Shown here one piece after another: positions 1-5,457 of a DNA stretch of 5,601 nucleotides; the first letter of the stretch is position 1, and each line of letters starts with the position of its first letter. Source of the stretch: an uncultured Anaerococcus sp. (GTDB lineage: Bacteria; Bacillota_A; Clostridia; Tissierellales; Peptoniphilaceae); the NCBI GenBank assembly GCA_902488555.1, contig CABTWT010000076.1, forward strand, positions 1-5,601. The letters run 5' to 3'. The translations under genes were made by a program, and so were the position numbers. Below the pieces are notes generated by a model. The model saw only the letters and a list, made by a program, of their open reading frames with translations. It was not told the DNA's origin and searched no databases.

Positions 1-439
1 CACCTATGAGGGCAAGTCTTTGGGCCATACCATGAGAATATGTTTCTATTTGGTCTCCCCTGGCCATCCTTATATCAAAAAATTCCAAATAATAATCAAG
101 TCGTTCTTTGCGAGTTTGCTCGTCTATGCCGTATATATCAGCCAAAAAATTTATGTATTCATAGCCGGAATAGTTGTCAAAAAGTTCTGGGTTGTCAGGC
201 ACGTATGAGAATTGTTTCTTGTAGGCTATTTGGTCTTCATCCATGGTGATCCCACCCATGGTGATACTTCCACTAGTGATGGAATTGATGCCAACAATAG
301 ACTTTATAGTAGTAGATTTACCTGCTCCATTTGGTCCTAGAAAACCAAATATTTCACCATTTCTTACATCAAAACTTATGTCATCAACAGCAATTTTGCC
401 GTTGGAATAGGCCTTTGTAAAATTTTTTACTTCAATCAT
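1..439 (-). CDS. ABC transporter ATP-binding protein, N-terminal part (runs off left edge)
   Basis: This is the cytoplasmic nucleotide-binding subunit of an ABC transporter, which would power a membrane partner lying outside the window. I translated 146 codons from ATG 439. Walker A is GPNGAGKST at residues 35-43. The Q-loop region reads FSYVPDNPELF at 77-87, with Asp where the classical Gln would sit; this is common in the ABC-2/EcsA-like ATPases. A degenerate signature, YSHGMAQR, is at 134-141. The window ends before Walker B, the D-loop and the H-loop, so catalytic completeness cannot be judged. The start is supported by AGGAGG at 445-450, five bases upstream. The subfamily resembles exporters of the ABC-2 type (drug, bacteriocin or membrane-component export), but the substrate cannot be inferred. 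The gene diverges from the ClC gene. Confidence 0.93.
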   Translation of the reverse strand, partial: MIEVKNFTKAYSNGKIAVDDISFDVRNGEIFGFLGPNGAGKSTTIKSIVGINSITSGSITMGGITMDEDQIAYKKQFSYVPDNPELFDNYSGYEYINFLADIYGIDEQTRKERLDYYLEFFDIRMARGDQIETYSHGMAQRLALIG

Positions 440-458
440 CTTCGCCTCCTTAAGCTAA

Positions 459-487
459 ATTGTATCATAGGGGTAAATATATTTAAA
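459..487 (-). promoter_or_regulatory. Promoter of the ABC ATPase gene (extended -10)
   Basis: Read on the minus strand, the -35 candidate TTTAAA (487-482; 4 of 6 matches to TTGACA) is followed by a 17-base spacer and TACAAT (464-459). The -10 is preceded by TGA, giving an extended -10 element TGnTACAAT. Transcription would start near 452, just upstream of the AGGAGG ribosome binding site. Confidence 0.6.
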
Positions 488-534
488 ATATGAATAATAT
501 AGTTTTAAAAATACAAGATTTAATTTCTTTCCAG

Positions 535-540
535 TATAAT
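535..540 (+). promoter_or_regulatory. -10 box of the ClC gene
   Basis: A perfect TATAAT lies 32 bases before the preferred start codon at 573. The hexamer 17 bases upstream (TACAAG, 512-517) matches the -35 consensus poorly and there is no TGn extension, so only the -10 is convincing. Expected 5' UTR is about 25 bases. The short divergent region leaves no room for a riboswitch such as the fluoride (crcB) class. Confidence 0.5.
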
Positions 541-559
541 GAATTTATATATTAAAATT

Positions 560-564
560 AAGGA
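560..564 (+). promoter_or_regulatory. Ribosome binding site deciding the ClC start
   Basis: AAGGA sits eight bases before ATG 573. The alternative ATG at 564 overlaps this element and would have no spaced Shine-Dalgarno sequence, so 573 is preferred. Confidence 0.6.
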
Positions 565-572
565 TGGTAAAA

Positions 573-2099
573 ATGAAAAATCATTTTGATGATAAAAGAA
601 AGCTAATATTTAGAATATTGGGCGATTCGATAATAGTCGGCATATTCGCAGGACTTTTTTCAGTCCTCTATAGATTTATTATTTCAAAGATGGATATCTA
701 CAGGGGCTATTTGTATGCTGATTTTAGCTTAAAATCTATACTGATGCTTTTGGCAGTTGCAATTATTTCTTCTTACATAATATATAAGCTCCTAAAACGG
801 GCACCTCTTTCTGGTGGAAGTGGTATTCCCCAAATCAGAGCAGAGATACTTGGTAAATTTCAAATGGAGGAAATCCCTACTATTGCTTCAAAAATCATAG
901 GTGGAGGCCTGGGTAATCTCATGGGATTTTCCCTAGGACGTGAGGGCCCATCAATCCAAATAGGTGGGGCAAGTGCCAAGCTTGTTGGCAAGTTTCTTAA
1001 GAGAGAACCTGACGAAATAAAATATTTGATTACAGCTGGAGCTGCTGCAGGCCTTGCTGCAGCCTTCAACGCCCCTCTAGCTGGTTGTATATTCGCCATT
1101 GAGGAGTTGCACAAATCTTATTCCAAATACGTGCTTTTGCCAGCACTTATTGCATCAATTACAGCAAATTTCATATCTTTTGTCTTGATGGGAAATGAGA
1201 CTGCCTTTTCCTTTGCAGTAGCTGAATCTTTGCCAATGAAATTAATCTGGGTTGCAATACTTATAGGAATTCTCACAGGAATTATTGGAGTTTTTTATAA
1301 TATTTTAATTGTCAAATTCCAAGATATGTTCAAAAAACTTAGCTCACCAATAGCAAAATATGGCCTATTGATGGCTGTTACAATATTTATCGGCTTTACA
1401 TTTTTCAAGGCTACTGGTGGTGGACACGGACTTTTGGAAGAAATGTCTTTGAATAAATTTTCTGTAGCTTACATATTGATAATCCTATTAGCCAAGCTTT
1501 TTTATACAACTTTTTGCTATGGATCTGGAGTCCAAGGAGGAATTTTCTTGCCAGTCCTTGTCATAGGCGGTTGTTGTGGATTGCTGGTATTTTCTATGCT
1601 AAGAAATGCTGTCCCTATAGATCAATTTTATATAAACTTCCTTATCTTAGGTATGAGTGGCATACTAGCTTCTGTTGTAAGAAGCCCTATCCTTTCAATA
1701 ATCCTAGTATCAGAAATGACAAAGACCTTTGAACATCTCATAGCTCTATCAATTGTTGTAATAGTCTCATACTATATTGCAGAAGCTTTCAAGATAGCTC
1801 CTATCTATGACACACTTTTAGAAAGACAACTAAAAGATAAGAATTTACTAAGTCCTGTCGAAAGAGAACTTGGTAATTATTCTATTTTTGAATACACCAT
1901 GACAGAAAATCTTGAAGTTGTTGGCAAAAGACTAAGAGAAATCGACTTTCCAAAACATGTCATCGTCCTAACCATAGAAAGAGACGGCCATGAATTTATT
2001 CCAAATGCTGATGACTATATCTTAGCAGCTGACAAATTGACAGTCCTTGAAGATGCCTCAGATGCCCTAGATATAGATAAATTTTTGAAATATGAATAG
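573..2099 (+). CDS. ClC-family H+/Cl- exchange transporter with C-terminal RCK_C (TrkA_C) domain
   Basis: This is a polytopic membrane protein expected to exchange chloride for protons (acid resistance, anion homeostasis). Numbering is from ATG 573 (508 aa). The anion-binding motif GSGIP is at 82-86, GREGP with the external gating Glu124 at 122-126, and GIFLP at 323-327. Tyr412 aligns with the central Tyr445 of E. coli ClC-ec1. The pair Glu177-Glu178 follows FNAPLAG, placing Glu178 at the internal proton glutamate (Glu203 of ClC-ec1), so an exchanger is favoured over a channel. Residues about 437-505 form a soluble RCK_C/TrkA_C-like domain, which in relatives is regulatory. An in-frame ATG at 564 is possible, but its AGG abuts the codon; AAGGA at 560-564 is well spaced for 573. 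The gene is monocistronic with a terminator at 2103-2148. The ligand of the RCK_C domain is unknown. Confidence 0.95.
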   Translation: MKNHFDDKRKLIFRILGDSIIVGIFAGLFSVLYRFIISKMDIYRGYLYADFSLKSILMLLAVAIISSYIIYKLLKRAPLSGGSGIPQIRAEILGKFQMEEIPTIASKIIGGGLGNLMGFSLGREGPSIQIGGASAKLVGKFLKREPDEIKYLITAGAAAGLAAAFNAPLAGCIFAIEELHKSYSKYVLLPALIASITANFISFVLMGNETAFSFAVAESLPMKLIWVAILIGILTGIIGVFYNILIVKFQDMFKKLSSPIAKYGLLMAVTIFIGFTFFKATGGGHGLLEEMSLNKFSVAYILIILLAKLFYTTFCYGSGVQGGIFLPVLVIGGCCGLLVFSMLRNAVPIDQFYINFLILGMSGILASVVRSPILSIILVSEMTKTFEHLIALSIVVIVSYYIAEAFKIAPIYDTLLERQLKDKNLLSPVERELGNYSIFEYTMTENLEVVGKRLREIDFPKHVIVLTIERDGHEFIPNADDYILAADKLTVLEDASDALDIDKFLKYE

Positions 2100-2102
2100 C
2101 AA

Positions 2103-2148
2103 AAAACTCCTTGCCCTTAGCATTATCAAAACTAAGGTAAGGAGTTTT
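2103..2148. terminator. Bidirectional intrinsic terminator between convergent genes
   Basis: The arms at 2103-2120 and 2132-2148 pair over roughly 17 base pairs (AAAACTCCTT with AAGGAGTTTT, then a G-T wobble, one bulged C and CCTTAG with CTAAGG), with an 11-base loop. The plus-strand transcript continues into TTTTCTTTTATT. On the minus strand the hairpin runs into TTTTTT. It begins four bases after the ClC stop and ends seven bases from the stop of the converging gene, so it serves both. Confidence 0.9.
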
Positions 2149-2154
2149 CTTTTA

Positions 2155-2658
2155 TTAATGTTTATTATTATAGTTTTCCCTAATTTCAAAATCAGTCCAA
2201 TTAACAACAATGGCAGAAATTACTCCAACCATAGTATCAAAGGTCCTATTAAAGGCAAAGAGAAAGGGCAAGTTCCCCTCGTTGCCGTGGTTTATGGTAA
2301 TTGACAAAAATACAATTGCCATAATAGATACAGCCTTAGGTTTGCCAGCCATAGCCATTACCCAAATTATAATTGAGGCTAGTAAACTAATCAAAATAAG
2401 TTCTACTGACCTTGGCAGGTAATTTGCCGGCACTATCAAAAGATAGAGCAAGCCACACAAACCACCGAGTATAGTGCCAATTACTCTATTTATACCAATT
2501 TCACGAGAACCTTCCACATCTGATTTTAGACAAATTATGGCGGCAATGGCGCTATAAAAAGGCAAGCCCTCTCCTGGTCTGAAAGATGAAATCAGCATAG
2601 CAAGACTTACAGCTATGAAGGTCTTAATTATTCTAAGTCCAGGTTTTTTAAATTTCAC
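2155..2658 (-). CDS. FUSC-family (aromatic acid exporter type) integral membrane protein, short form
   Basis: This 167-residue membrane protein has about six hydrophobic segments (roughly 10-26, 35-45, 58-78, 86-104, 108-122 and 141-154). The N-terminus (GLRIIKTFIAVSLAMLI, then YSAIAAIICLK) and the GINRVIGTILGGLCGLL stretch at 55-71 match the FUSC/ArAE_1 pattern. A second, weaker version, NRTFDTMVGVISAIVVN, is at 137-153. Full-length YqjA-like relatives are about twice as long and carry a soluble C-terminal domain; here the protein stops after the membrane part, as in many short clostridial FUSC proteins, so I do not call it truncated. It starts at GTG 2658, overlapping the TGA of the upstream gene by four bases (GTGA), with GGGGAG at 2665-2670 six bases upstream. 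Translational coupling is likely. Transport substrate is unknown; an efflux role is inferred from family only. Confidence 0.85.
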   Translation of the reverse strand: MKFKKPGLRIIKTFIAVSLAMLISSFRPGEGLPFYSAIAAIICLKSDVEGSREIGINRVIGTILGGLCGLLYLLIVPANYLPRSVELILISLLASIIIWVMAMAGKPKAVSIMAIVFLSITINHGNEGNLPFLFAFNRTFDTMVGVISAIVVNWTDFEIRENYNNKH

Positions 2659-3485
2659 TTTAGACTCCCCATTAGAAAGTCGTAGAAAGCTTCTTCATTT
2701 ACCCTGGTCACCCTGTAGTTTTTCTTCCTTGTATCTGTCCTATAAAGACTTCCTAGCTCACCATCAGAATCGTCAACATGAATGCCAAAACCTGATTCCT
2801 CAAAGATAAAGGCCTCTGGCATAAGCATCAGATACATCAGAAGATTAGCTTTAAGAGGCCTGTAATCATCTTTCTTAAATTCATCTAGGATTATATCCAA
2901 ATTTTTATCATGACCTGTCAATTTTACAATCATCTCATCTGAAAGATTAACTTGATTAGCAATACCTATTGGCAACAAAAATAAGTCAATACTAGAATTT
3001 AAAATCTTATCAACAGATGCCGGGTCTTCTATAAAGGTCTCAGAAACTTCGCCATCACATTCCCCACCAAGGATAAAAATATGGGATATATAATCCTCTA
3101 TCTCGGGAGCTTCATCTAGGGCCTTGGCAATATTTGTAAGACCAGCAGTAGCAATGATGTCTAACTTGCCACAATCACTTGCCTTATCAATTATATTTTC
3201 ATAGGCAGGCATTTCCTCTACGTAATCTTTTGTAGTAGTAAAAACTTCCTTATCCAAATGATGGTAGTCCGAGAAGTCCTCTCCTGCTGCCACTGATAAG
3301 TATAGGTCATAATCAGCCATAAGGCCTACAATATTTTCAGCCGCAAGCTTTGTATTCATCATTCCAGATCCAGTAGACAAACCCACAAGCTCAAAGTCAT
3401 AGGACTTTGTAGCCATATAAGTCATCAAGGCCTCATCTGGAGCAAAATTTGTATCTATATATAAAAATGGTTTTTCGTAATCCAT
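2655..3485 (-). CDS. Nucleoside-hydrolase-fold protein, probably without classical catalysis
   Basis: The 276-residue protein has the layout of inosine-uridine preferring nucleoside N-ribohydrolases, slightly short for the family (about 300-320). Recognisable elements are the N-terminal strand FLYIDTNFAPDEAL (7-20), LSTGSG (36-41), IIATAGLTNIAKAL (110-123), IFILGGECDG (136-145), EDPASVDKI (153-161), RPLKANLLMYLMLMPEAF (209-226) and a C-terminal FYDFLMGSL. The family's calcium-binding DTDPGxDD has become DTNFAPDE (11-18): Asp11 and Asp17 remain, while one Asp is Asn13 and another is Glu18. The HD pair that carries the catalytic His and a calcium ligand is Lys-Ala (212-213), and the EFN ribose-binding motif before DP is absent. 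Ordinary nucleoside hydrolysis is therefore doubtful; it may bind a ligand or act on another substrate. GAGG at 3490-3493 supports ATG 3485. The downstream FUSC gene is translationally coupled. Confidence 0.85.
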   Translation of the reverse strand: MDYEKPFLYIDTNFAPDEALMTYMATKSYDFELVGLSTGSGMMNTKLAAENIVGLMADYDLYLSVAAGEDFSDYHHLDKEVFTTTKDYVEEMPAYENIIDKASDCGKLDIIATAGLTNIAKALDEAPEIEDYISHIFILGGECDGEVSETFIEDPASVDKILNSSIDLFLLPIGIANQVNLSDEMIVKLTGHDKNLDIILDEFKKDDYRPLKANLLMYLMLMPEAFIFEESGFGIHVDDSDGELGSLYRTDTRKKNYRVTRVNEEAFYDFLMGSLK

Positions 3486-3503
3486 AATACCTCACTTTTT
3501 TCT

Positions 3504-3532
3504 ACTATACTAAGATAAGGCATTTTTACCAT
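3504..3532 (-). promoter_or_regulatory. Possible promoter of the nucleoside-hydrolase-like/FUSC operon
   Basis: The minus strand has TATAGT (3509-3504), one mismatch from TATAAT, ending 18 bases before ATG 3485. The corresponding -35 position (about 3532-3527, ATGGTA) is poor and lies right after the U-tract of the upstream terminator. Some promoter is expected here because a terminator precedes the gene, but the exact hexamers are uncertain. Confidence 0.3.
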
Positions 3533-3556
3533 AAAAAAGGACAGCTTAGCTGCCCT
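3532..3556 (-). terminator. Intrinsic terminator of the toxin-antitoxin operon
   Basis: On the minus strand AGGGCAGC pairs with GCTGTCCT (eight base pairs including one G-U wobble) around a TAA loop, followed by six T residues (3538-3533). On the plus strand the wobble becomes an A-C mismatch and there is no U-tract, so it is directional. It lies about 75 bases downstream of the toxin stop codon. Confidence 0.85.
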
Positions 3557-3632
3557 GTGATTGATAAAAAGTGTAAATACTTAATTCATAAATTTCTATA
3601 TTTCTTTACATACAAAAATAAATATCTCATAT

Positions 3633-3905
3633 TTATCTATAAATTTCTCTCCTGTGGCCCACACTTAAGGCTAGGATTAGAAGCTTATCATCCTCTATTT
3701 TGCAAATAAGTCTATAATCACCAATCCTGTATCTCCAAAGCCCTTGTTTATCCCCTACAAGAGCTTTGCCCCTTAGTCTTGGATCTGATGTATCTTTTAT
3801 ATTATTTTCTATATATTTCATCAAATACTTACTTGTATTTTTATCTAATTTCTTTAGTTGTTTTAATATTTTTTTAGAATAAACTAGCTTATAAACCGAG
3901 CTCAT
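3633..3905 (-). CDS. RelE/ParE-superfamily toxin of a type II toxin-antitoxin system
   Basis: This 90-residue basic protein belongs to the RelE family, whose members are mostly ribosome-dependent mRNA interferases. Visible are the N-terminal YKLVYSKKILKQLKKLD helix region, the DPR..GKAL segment at 41-49, and the core LWRYRIGDYRLICKI at 57-70 followed by LLILALSVGHRREIY at 75-89. By alignment to E. coli RelE by eye, Arg58 and Arg60 take the places of Lys52 and Lys54, Arg65 that of Arg61, Arg85 that of Arg81, and Tyr89 stands near Tyr87; a functional RNase is therefore plausible. ParE-like gyrase activity cannot be formally excluded, but the RGxxYR-like and GHRREIY motifs favour RelE. The gene overlaps the antitoxin gene by 17 bp and has GAGGA eight bases before ATG 3905. 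Full length, no sign of decay. Confidence 0.93.
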   Translation of the reverse strand: MSSVYKLVYSKKILKQLKKLDKNTSKYLMKYIENNIKDTSDPRLRGKALVGDKQGLWRYRIGDYRLICKIEDDKLLILALSVGHRREIYR

Positions 3906-4116
3906 TTAACACGTCCTCATGAGTATAGGTTACTGGGTCCTTTAAATATTCTTCGTAAGCCTCTTCGCCAACTTTTATGTCGTAATCATCTTCTAGCTTA
4001 TCAAGTATAGCAGATTTTACCACATCAGAAAAGCTCTTATTAGCAAAGTCCGCATATTCATTAATAGCACGCTCTTCTTCCTTAGTAAACCTAATTGATT
4101 TTACAATAGTATCCAT
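3889..4116 (-). CDS. RelB-like ribbon-helix-helix antitoxin
   Basis: The 75-residue acidic antitoxin has an N-terminal ribbon-helix-helix fold: a DNA-contacting strand TIVKSIRF (3-10), helix one about 11-25 and helix two about 29-42. A flexible toxin-binding tail follows (DDYDIKVGEEAYEEYLKDP then THEDVLNELGL). This is the arrangement of the clostridial RelB/DUF6290 antitoxins paired with RelE toxins. Start choice: a longer frame opens at TTG 4170, but that codon lies in the -35 box and upstream of the expected transcript start. ATG 4116 has AAAGGAGGT at 4121-4129 four bases away, and the protein then begins exactly at the strand. The antitoxin should neutralise the downstream toxin and, with it, repress the operon through the palindrome at 4135-4152. 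Confidence 0.93.
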   Translation of the reverse strand: MDTIVKSIRFTKEEERAINEYADFANKSFSDVVKSAILDKLEDDYDIKVGEEAYEEYLKDPVTYTHEDVLNELGL

Positions 4117-4120
4117 AATG

Positions 4121-4129
4121 ACCTCCTTT
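4121..4129 (-). promoter_or_regulatory. Strong ribosome binding site fixing the antitoxin start
   Basis: AAAGGAGGT on the minus strand is a full-length Shine-Dalgarno match, four bases from ATG 4116. It favours high antitoxin synthesis relative to the toxin, whose site (GAGGA) is weaker. Confidence 0.85.
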
Positions 4130-4134
4130 GTTTT

Positions 4135-4152
4135 GTAATACAATTGTACTAC
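4135..4152. promoter_or_regulatory. Palindromic operator of the toxin-antitoxin operon
   Basis: GTAATACAATTGTACTAC is an 18-bp inverted repeat with eight of nine base pairs symmetric about 4143/4144; the exception is A4138 against C4149. It covers the -10 box and the probable transcription start. Ribbon-helix-helix antitoxins bind such short palindromes as dimers, so this is the natural autorepression site. That it binds this antitoxin is inferred. Confidence 0.75.
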
Positions 4153-4170
4153 CGTTTTATTATTTCTCAA
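4143..4170 (-). promoter_or_regulatory. Promoter of the toxin-antitoxin operon
   Basis: On the minus strand TTGAGA (4170-4165) and TACAAT (4148-4143) each differ by one base from the sigma-A consensus and are 16 bases apart. Expected start is near 4136, giving a leader of about 20 bases. Confidence 0.8.
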
Positions 4171-4319
4171 GAATATTTATTTAATTAAAGTTATTTATTT
4201 TCACAAATTTTCTTATAAGTGATTAAAGCTAGAGTATTTAAAGAAAAATCCAAGTCTTTAAAATTTGACTTTAAGAAATGGATTATTGCAATTAAATTAC
4301 ATATTTACAATCTTTATAC

Positions 4320-4346
4320 AAAAAAAGATGCGACTTCTCGCATCTT
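4320..4346 (-). terminator. Intrinsic terminator of the sigma factor gene
   Basis: The arms AAGATGCGA (4325-4333) and TCGCATCTT (4338-4346) form a perfect nine-bp stem with a four-base loop, followed on the minus strand by seven T residues (4326-4320). The hairpin starts at the base next to the stop codon of the sigma gene. The roughly 145 bases between it and the toxin-antitoxin promoter (4171-4319) are AT-rich and show no gene or structure I can support. Confidence 0.9.
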
Positions 4347-5420
4347 CTATCCCTCGCTGTCGGAAAATTCTTTTAGTTTTCCTAGGGCTTGGTTTTCTAT
4401 TTGTCTGATTCTCTCTCTTGATAGGTCGTAGATTGTGCCTATTTCTTCTAGAGTTTTTGGTTTTTCGTTATCTAGTCCGTAACGGTAGATTATGATTTGT
4501 TTTTCTCTATCTGTAAGTTGATCTAGGGCTTTCATTAGGAAGTTTTCCATGTCACGTTCTAGGATTAGCATGTCAACTGGGGTTGATTCGTCTCCTACCA
4601 TGTCCATCAGCTCATCACCTGTGGAGTCCTCAGAGTCTAGGTTGATGTTTAGGGATGTTGAGTTTACTTGGTTACGATTGATTAGAAACAGGTCATCTGC
4701 TTGTTTTTTGTCTATGCCTTCTTTTTCCAAGATTTTATATAATTCTTCATCGCTAGCTTCTGGATTTGCCTTTAGGATTTGTTTTAGTTTGTTTAGTTTC
4801 AAGTACTTGCCAGCAGGTATCCTTATGGTGTGGCCTTCTTTATTTATAGCTTTTCTGATTGCTTTATCAATCCACTTGTAGGCATAGGTTGTAAATTTGT
4901 AGCCTAAAGTTAGGTCAAATTTTTCTGCTGCTCTTATCATGCCAAGCATACCTGATTGGACTAGGTCTTCTAGGTCTAGGTCATTACCGTGAGATCTATA
5001 GAAATATGATGCACGGCTTCTTACAAGACCTTGATTTTTTTCTACTAGGGCTGCTAGAGCATTTTGGTTGCCGGCCTGGAATTGTTCTACTATCTCTTCA
5101 TTGGTCATGTCGGATAGTTTCATCATATCTTTTCTAGAAAGTGGAGTGATGGCTGTGGATTCGCTCCTTTTTATAGGGGCGTCGTCCTCTTCATCATCAA
5201 CTTCATCGATTACTTCATCTTCGATTTCGCTATCTTCATCGATCTCCTCTTCCTCTATGATGATCTCTTCTTCTAGTAGATATTCTTCTAGTTCTTCTTT
5301 TTCTTCTTCTGATAATTCTTCTAGGACACTTGAGATTTCTTCTTCGCTCATATCTTCGGAGTTGAAGAATGAACGAATTTTCTCAAGCGTCACATCTTCT
5401 TTTAAATTTATTTTATCCAT
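4347..5420 (-). CDS. Sigma-70 family RNA polymerase sigma factor with highly acidic N-terminus
   Basis: This 357-residue protein would direct RNA polymerase to promoters. Residues 1-80 are extremely acidic (40 Asp/Glu). Region 2 runs about 105-196: EKNQGLVRSRA (127-137), DLDLEDLVQSGMLGMIRAAEKFD (147-169) and GYKFTTYAYKWIDKAIRKAI (173-192). Then come HTIRIPAG (197-204), region 3 (about 208-280) and region 4 (about 290-352) with helix-turn-helix TLEEIGTIYDLSRERIRQIE (323-342). The RERIRQIE recognition helix is canonical, so a TTGACA-like -35 is expected. Region 1.2 (DPVRMYLxEIG) is not recognisable, and in region 2.4 the first residue of the Trp-Trp dyad is Lys182 while the -12-reading Gln and Thr are Lys186 and Arg189. 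It may be an alternative factor or a divergent primary sigma factor; I cannot decide. AAAAGG at 5427-5432 supports ATG 5420. Confidence 0.93.
   Translation of the reverse strand: MDKINLKEDVTLEKIRSFFNSEDMSEEEISSVLEELSEEEKEELEEYLLEEEIIIEEEEIDEDSEIEDEVIDEVDDEEDDAPIKRSESTAITPLSRKDMMKLSDMTNEEIVEQFQAGNQNALAALVEKNQGLVRSRASYFYRSHGNDLDLEDLVQSGMLGMIRAAEKFDLTLGYKFTTYAYKWIDKAIRKAINKEGHTIRIPAGKYLKLNKLKQILKANPEASDEELYKILEKEGIDKKQADDLFLINRNQVNSTSLNINLDSEDSTGDELMDMVGDESTPVDMLILERDMENFLMKALDQLTDREKQIIIYRYGLDNEKPKTLEEIGTIYDLSRERIRQIENQALGKLKEFSDSEG
5180..5360. repeat. Low-complexity tract encoding the acidic sigma N-terminus
   Basis: The plus strand is dense in TCT, TCA and CTT/CTC triplets (GAA, GAT and GAG codons on the coding strand) corresponding to roughly residues 21-80 of the sigma factor, where 36 of 60 residues are Asp or Glu. 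It is a coding low-complexity region, not a separate element, and makes a serine-rich plus-strand shadow frame. Confidence 0.7.
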
Positions 5421-5457
5421 ATCTTACCTTTTAGTGAATTTATTTTACCTTGTGTCG

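Noticed and set aside
440..563. A fluoride riboswitch and fluoride-type ClC
   Set aside because: The intergenic region is short and filled by two promoters, and the protein has GREGP, GSGIP and the proton glutamate of chloride exchangers rather than the substituted motifs of fluoride ClCs.
564..572. ATG 564 as the ClC start
   Set aside because: The only purine-rich element abuts this codon; the same element is well placed for ATG 573.
860..1114. Minus-strand frame of 84 codons inside the ClC gene
   Set aside because: It lies opposite the conserved GREGP and FNAPLAG coding region and resembles no known protein.
3588..3648. Direct repeat ATAAATTTCT at 3588-3597 and 3639-3648
   Set aside because: Ten bases of mostly A and T in an AT-rich stretch are expected by chance; there is no transposase, attachment site or flanking structure.
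4252..4275. Inverted repeat AAGTC...GACTT in the intergenic AT-rich region
   Set aside because: Only five outer base pairs match and the interior does not pair; it is not distinguishable from chance in DNA of this composition.
4219..4431. Plus-strand frame of 70 codons
   Set aside because: It runs through the sigma terminator hairpin and into the antisense of the conserved region 4.2.
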